Position numbers and translations under genes: made by a program. The notes under the pieces were generated by a model that searched no databases, was not told where the DNA came from, and was given only the letters and a program-made list of their open reading frames with translations. A DNA stretch of 64,000 nt from Avrilella dinanensis (GTDB lineage: Bacteria; Bacteroidota; Bacteroidia; Flavobacteriales; Flavobacteriaceae), in assembly GCF_002807015.1 (NCBI RefSeq), contig NZ_NIPO01000001.1, forward strand, positions 160,889 to 224,888, read 5' to 3'. Shown here one piece after another: positions 60,843 to 64,000 of the stretch; the stretch's first letter is position 1, and each line of letters opens with the position of its first letter.

Positions 60843-61529
60843 ATGCAGGCAAACACACATTCAGCCATTTTTGAACTGGAGTACAATACTGAACGAACTC
60901 ATCTGAAAATTCCGGAATACGGACGACATATTCACAAACTCATCAACAATGTGAAGGCTATTGAAAACCGGGACGAACGCAACAAAGCCACCAAACAGGT
61001 TATTAAAATCATGGGCGAAATGAATCCGCACCTGAGAGATGTACCTGATTTTCAGCATATGCTCTGGGATCAACTGTTTTTTATGGCCGATTTCGATTTA
61101 GATGTTGATTCGCCCTACCCTATTCCGACAAAGGAAACCGCATATATACAGCCGGTCAAACTAGCTTATCCGCAGCGATTCCCGAAATACCGTTTTTATG
61201 GCAATAACATTACCCGAATGATTGAGGAGGCGATGAACTGGGAAGAAGGCGAAAAGAAAGACGCTCTGATTGTAGTTATCGCCAACCACATGAAAAAAAG
61301 TTACCTCAGCTGGAACAAAGAAACCGTGACTGATGAAGTAATTTTCCAACATTTATTAGAGCTCTCAGACGGAAAAATCAATTTACTGAAAAAAGATGAA
61401 GAACTGAGTACCAGCTCTGACCTGTTGCGAATTAACAAGAAACAAACCAATCGTTTCAGTCAAAACAAAAATCCGCAAAATAACAATAACAACAAGCCAC
61501 GTCATCACAAAAATAAAAACCGAAAATAA
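60843..61529 (+). CDS. DUF4290 family protein
   Basis: The protein is 228 residues. Its N-terminal two-thirds are conserved (FELEYNTERTHLKIPEYGRH, IMGEMNPHLRDVPDFQHMLWDQLFFM). The C-terminal 45 residues are a low-complexity Asn/Gln/Lys/His tail (QNKNPQNNNNNKPRHHKNK). The family is restricted to Bacteroidota and has no assigned function. It lies 2 bases after the DUF493 gene and 9 bases before murA, so a link to envelope growth is plausible but unproven. Confidence 0.88.
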   Translation: MQANTHSAIFELEYNTERTHLKIPEYGRHIHKLINNVKAIENRDERNKATKQVIKIMGEMNPHLRDVPDFQHMLWDQLFFMADFDLDVDSPYPIPTKETAYIQPVKLAYPQRFPKYRFYGNNITRMIEEAMNWEEGEKKDALIVVIANHMKKSYLSWNKETVTDEVIFQHLLELSDGKINLLKKDEELSTSSDLLRINKKQTNRFSQNKNPQNNNNNKPRHHKNKNRK

Positions 61530-61538
61530 AGCCTGACT

Positions 61539-62852
61539 ATGAGTATTTTCAAAATTGAAGGAGGTCATCAGCTGAAAGGCGATGTGATTCCGCAGGGAGC
61601 CAAAAACGAAGCATTGCAGGTGCTTTGTGCCGTATTGCTTACTTCCGAAAAAGTTACCATTAACAACATTCCGGATATTCTTGATGTGAATAAACTCATC
61701 GAATTGCTCGGAAAGTTAGGGGTAAAAACAGAAAAACTCAACAAAAACAGCTATACTTTTCAGGCAGATGAAGTAAATTTATCTTATCTCGAATCTGATG
61801 ATTTCCGGCAAACCGGACGGGCTTTGCGAGGGTCAATCATGATTGTCGGTCCGCTATTAGGTCGGTTTGGCAAAGGATATATCCCGAAACCCGGTGGTGA
61901 TAAGATTGGACGACGACGATTAGACACCCATTTTGAAGGATTTATTAATCTCGGAGCAGATTTTCGTTATAACCGGGAAGAATATTTCTACGGTGTGGAA
62001 GCACCCAACGGGTTGACCGGAACGTATATGCTGCTCGATGAAGCCTCTGTTACCGGTACGGCAAACATTGTTATGGCAGCGGTATTGGCAAAAGGAACGA
62101 CCACTATCTATAACGCTGCTTGCGAACCTTATATCCAGCAACTTTGCAAGATGCTCAACGCCATGGGAGCAAAAATAACCGGAATCGGTTCTAATTTGTT
62201 GACAATTGAAGGCGTTGAAGAACTCAAAGGCTGCAAGCACCGCATCTTACCGGATATGATTGAAATCGGTTCGTGGATAGGCTTAGCAGCAATGACCCGC
62301 AGCGAAATAACTATCAAAGATGCAGCATGGGACGAATTAGGAATTATCCCGACGACTTTTTCCAAACTGGGAATTCAGCTCGAACGCCGTGGCGATGATA
62401 TTCACATTCCTGTTCAGACCGACGGTTATGAAATACAAAATTATATCGATGGTTCGATTCTCACATTGGCAGATGCACCATGGCCAGGACTTACCCCGGA
62501 TTTACTGAGTGTATTATTAGTCGTTGCCACACAAGCCAGAGGAGAGGTTTTGATTCATCAAAAAATGTTTGAAAGCCGTTTGTTCTTCGTAGATAAACTG
62601 ATTGATATGGGAGCAAAAATCATTTTATGTGACCCTCACCGGGCAGTGATTATCGGACACGGATTCAAATCACAACTCAAAGCGACACAGATGACTTCGC
62701 CAGATATCAGAGCAGGAATGTCCTTGCTTATTGCCGCCTTATCTGCTAAAGGAACAAGTACTATCCAAAATATCGAACAGATAGATCGTGGATATGAAAA
62801 TGTAGATATCCGATTGCGACAACTGGGGGCTAAAATAGAACGAATTGATTAA
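61539..62852 (+). CDS. murA: UDP-N-acetylglucosamine 1-carboxyvinyltransferase MurA
   Basis: The protein is 437 residues. MurA transfers enolpyruvate from PEP to UDP-GlcNAc, the first committed step of peptidoglycan synthesis. The fold signatures are AKNEALQVLCAVLLTSE, SIMIVGPLL and GGDKIGRRRLDTHFEG. In that last motif the catalytic Cys (Cys115 in E. coli, GGCAIG) is Asp121. Natural Asp at this site is known from mycobacterial and chlamydial MurA, and gives fosfomycin insensitivity. The gene follows DUF4290 by 9 bases and precedes a lipoprotein gene by 5. Confidence 0.97.
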   Translation: MSIFKIEGGHQLKGDVIPQGAKNEALQVLCAVLLTSEKVTINNIPDILDVNKLIELLGKLGVKTEKLNKNSYTFQADEVNLSYLESDDFRQTGRALRGSIMIVGPLLGRFGKGYIPKPGGDKIGRRRLDTHFEGFINLGADFRYNREEYFYGVEAPNGLTGTYMLLDEASVTGTANIVMAAVLAKGTTTIYNAACEPYIQQLCKMLNAMGAKITGIGSNLLTIEGVEELKGCKHRILPDMIEIGSWIGLAAMTRSEITIKDAAWDELGIIPTTFSKLGIQLERRGDDIHIPVQTDGYEIQNYIDGSILTLADAPWPGLTPDLLSVLLVVATQARGEVLIHQKMFESRLFFVDKLIDMGAKIILCDPHRAVIIGHGFKSQLKATQMTSPDIRAGMSLLIAALSAKGTSTIQNIEQIDRGYENVDIRLRQLGAKIERID

Positions 62853-62857
62853 TAGAT

Positions 62858-63358
62858 ATGAAAAAATTTTGGTTACTTTTATTACCTGTGTTTTTGCTCA
62901 TTGGTTGTAATGAAGACGAAATCGACAACCTCAAACAGGATTATATCAACGGACATAAATCAGATGAACTTATAGGTTTCTGGGAACATAAAGGTGGATA
63001 TAAGATTAGTTATGATATTACTGACGAAGATTTATTGGTTAACAATGAAACCATAGAGGTAGGAGAAATTTTATTGCTGGACAACAATTATCTTTATCTA
63101 CTAAAAAAAGATTCATCAAACGAACCAGCATACTATACAAATAAATTCTATCAACAGTACTGGTACAATACCGACAAGTTTATCAAAACATTGGTAAGCG
63201 ACAATTCATCATCTGGCTCACACAGTCAAGCTCATGAAGCTTTTTTGCCATACAAATTTGGAGAAACTAACGATACTTTGATTGTACAGAGTGATTCAAA
63301 AGTATATTATTTATTAAAAACAGATGAAATAGCGTACGAATTCATTGTATCCGAATAA
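62858..63358 (+). CDS. Lipoprotein, function unknown
   Basis: The protein is 166 residues. The signal peptide ends with lipobox LIGC (Cys17). The mature part is acidic and aromatic (SDELIGFWEHKGGYKISYDI, YYTNKFYQQYWYNTDKF) with alternating strands, resembling small lipocalin-like or beta-sandwich lipoproteins. No family is recognised. It starts 5 bases after murA and ends 8 bases before the Crp/Fnr gene, so it is part of the same transcript. Confidence 0.75.
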   Translation: MKKFWLLLLPVFLLIGCNEDEIDNLKQDYINGHKSDELIGFWEHKGGYKISYDITDEDLLVNNETIEVGEILLLDNNYLYLLKKDSSNEPAYYTNKFYQQYWYNTDKFIKTLVSDNSSSGSHSQAHEAFLPYKFGETNDTLIVQSDSKVYYLLKTDEIAYEFIVSE

Positions 63359-63366
63359 ATTAACCA

Positions 63367-63972
63367 ATGTCTAATCTCTCTACACTCGAACAATACCTGA
63401 GCGACAAAGTGCATTTGTCTGCTGCCGATTGGCAAAAAATCAGAGAATACATAGACTATCTCAATATAGAAAAAGGCGACTATTTAATACAACCTGAGCA
63501 AACCAGTACACATACATTTTTTGTAGAAAAAGGGCTGCTCAGGTATTTTTCTGTCGATCAAAATGCCAAAGAACATATTTTGCAATTTGCTCCTGAGAAT
63601 TGGTTTGTAGGCGACCGCAATGGCGTTTGTTTCAATCAACCGTCAACTTTTTACATCCAAGCTATCGAACCAAGCAGAGTGGCACTGATTGATGAATCAT
63701 TGTTTTCTGCAAAACTATTGGCTATCAATCCCGAATTTGTAGCCTATAATGAGCAAATTTTACAAAAACACATTCATCAATTACAAAGGAGAATCCATTT
63801 ATTGCTTTCTGCTACTGCCGAAGAGCGATATATGGATTTCATTTCTACTTATCCCGATTTGACACAAAGAGTTCCGCAGTGGATGATTGCTTCTTATTTA
63901 GGAATTACTCCGGAAAGCCTCAGTCGAGTAAGAAAAGATATGGCAAACCGAAAGTTCTACCCTAAAAACTAA
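63367..63972 (+). CDS. Crp/Fnr family transcriptional regulator
   Basis: The protein is 201 residues. A cNMP-binding-type beta roll (LNIEKGDYLIQPEQTSTHTFFVEKGLLRYF) is followed by a dimer helix (LQKHIHQLQRRIHLLLSATAEERYMDFI) and a C-terminal helix-turn-helix (MIASYLGITPESLSRVRKDM). No cAMP-contact Arg-Thr pair is evident and there is no Fnr-type Cys cluster. It is related to but clearly different from the regulator at 1608. The gene ends the murA cluster, and the window closes 28 bases later. Confidence 0.9.
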   Translation: MSNLSTLEQYLSDKVHLSAADWQKIREYIDYLNIEKGDYLIQPEQTSTHTFFVEKGLLRYFSVDQNAKEHILQFAPENWFVGDRNGVCFNQPSTFYIQAIEPSRVALIDESLFSAKLLAINPEFVAYNEQILQKHIHQLQRRIHLLLSATAEERYMDFISTYPDLTQRVPQWMIASYLGITPESLSRVRKDMANRKFYPKN

Positions 63973-64000
63973 TTCTTGCGTTCTTAACCTACATCAATAA

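Overview
The window looks like chromosomal DNA of a Flavobacteriia member (Bacteroidota). The DNA is AT-rich, and many genes are preceded by the Bacteroidota sigma-factor -7 box TAnnTTTG rather than by Shine-Dalgarno sequences. Family-specific genes agree: the alternative complex III operon, GSCFA, DUF4290, DUF3347, SPOR proteins, the long aromatic amino acid hydroxylase, and a TonB receptor with a carboxypeptidase-like N-terminal domain. I do not name a genus.

Layout. About 0.3-5.6 kb holds small accessory genes: DUF1801 proteins, SRPBCC/AHSA1 proteins, DoxX, a VOC protein and a Crp/Fnr regulator. From 5.7 to 13.5 kb come queG-ruvB, a two-subunit M16 peptidase pair, rplU-rpmA and a family 2 glycosyltransferase. 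From 13.6 to 24.9 kb lies one minus-strand respiratory operon, actABCDEF-coxB-coxA, which should carry electrons from menaquinol to oxygen. From 25 to 31.8 kb there is a SPOR protein, an outer-membrane protein, small proteins and leuS. From 31.9 to 42 kb is a patatin-like lipase and then a metal-handling island: an AraC regulator with a metal-binding-like N-terminus, an ABM-like protein, an IS200-type transposase with a hairpin array, a GNAT protein, CopA ATPase, a copper chaperone, a DUF3347 protein, a multicopper oxidase with a barrel-like tail, a Fur-family regulator and a CDF exporter. From 42 to 64 kb are a TonB receptor with a thioredoxin-like partner, metG, lipoproteins, an aromatic amino acid hydroxylase, GSCFA, a dicarboxylate symporter, a nonsense-interrupted TonB-like gene, tRNA-Met(CAT), a class IV aminotransferase, an HU protein, fmt-recQ, a nucleotide kinase-like gene, DUF493/DUF4290/murA and a second Crp/Fnr regulator.

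The most unusual structure is in leuS. The synthetase carries an in-frame segment of about 149 codons that encodes an apparently intact DUF559 (Vsr-like) endonuclease domain. The segment is bounded by long inverted repeats ending in palindromes and abuts the threonine-rich editing motif. A third, solo copy of the palindrome lies elsewhere in the same gene, also in frame. This looks like a TIR-bounded mobile element living inside an essential reading frame without splicing.

Other points of interest are a conserved element of about 35 bp upstream of three or four consecutive genes in the metal island, a Fur/Zur-type palindrome between the Fur-family gene and the CDF exporter, paired DtxR/MntR-type palindromes upstream of the TonB receptor, a 110-bp tandem repeat next to metG, and a MurA whose catalytic Cys is replaced by Asp.
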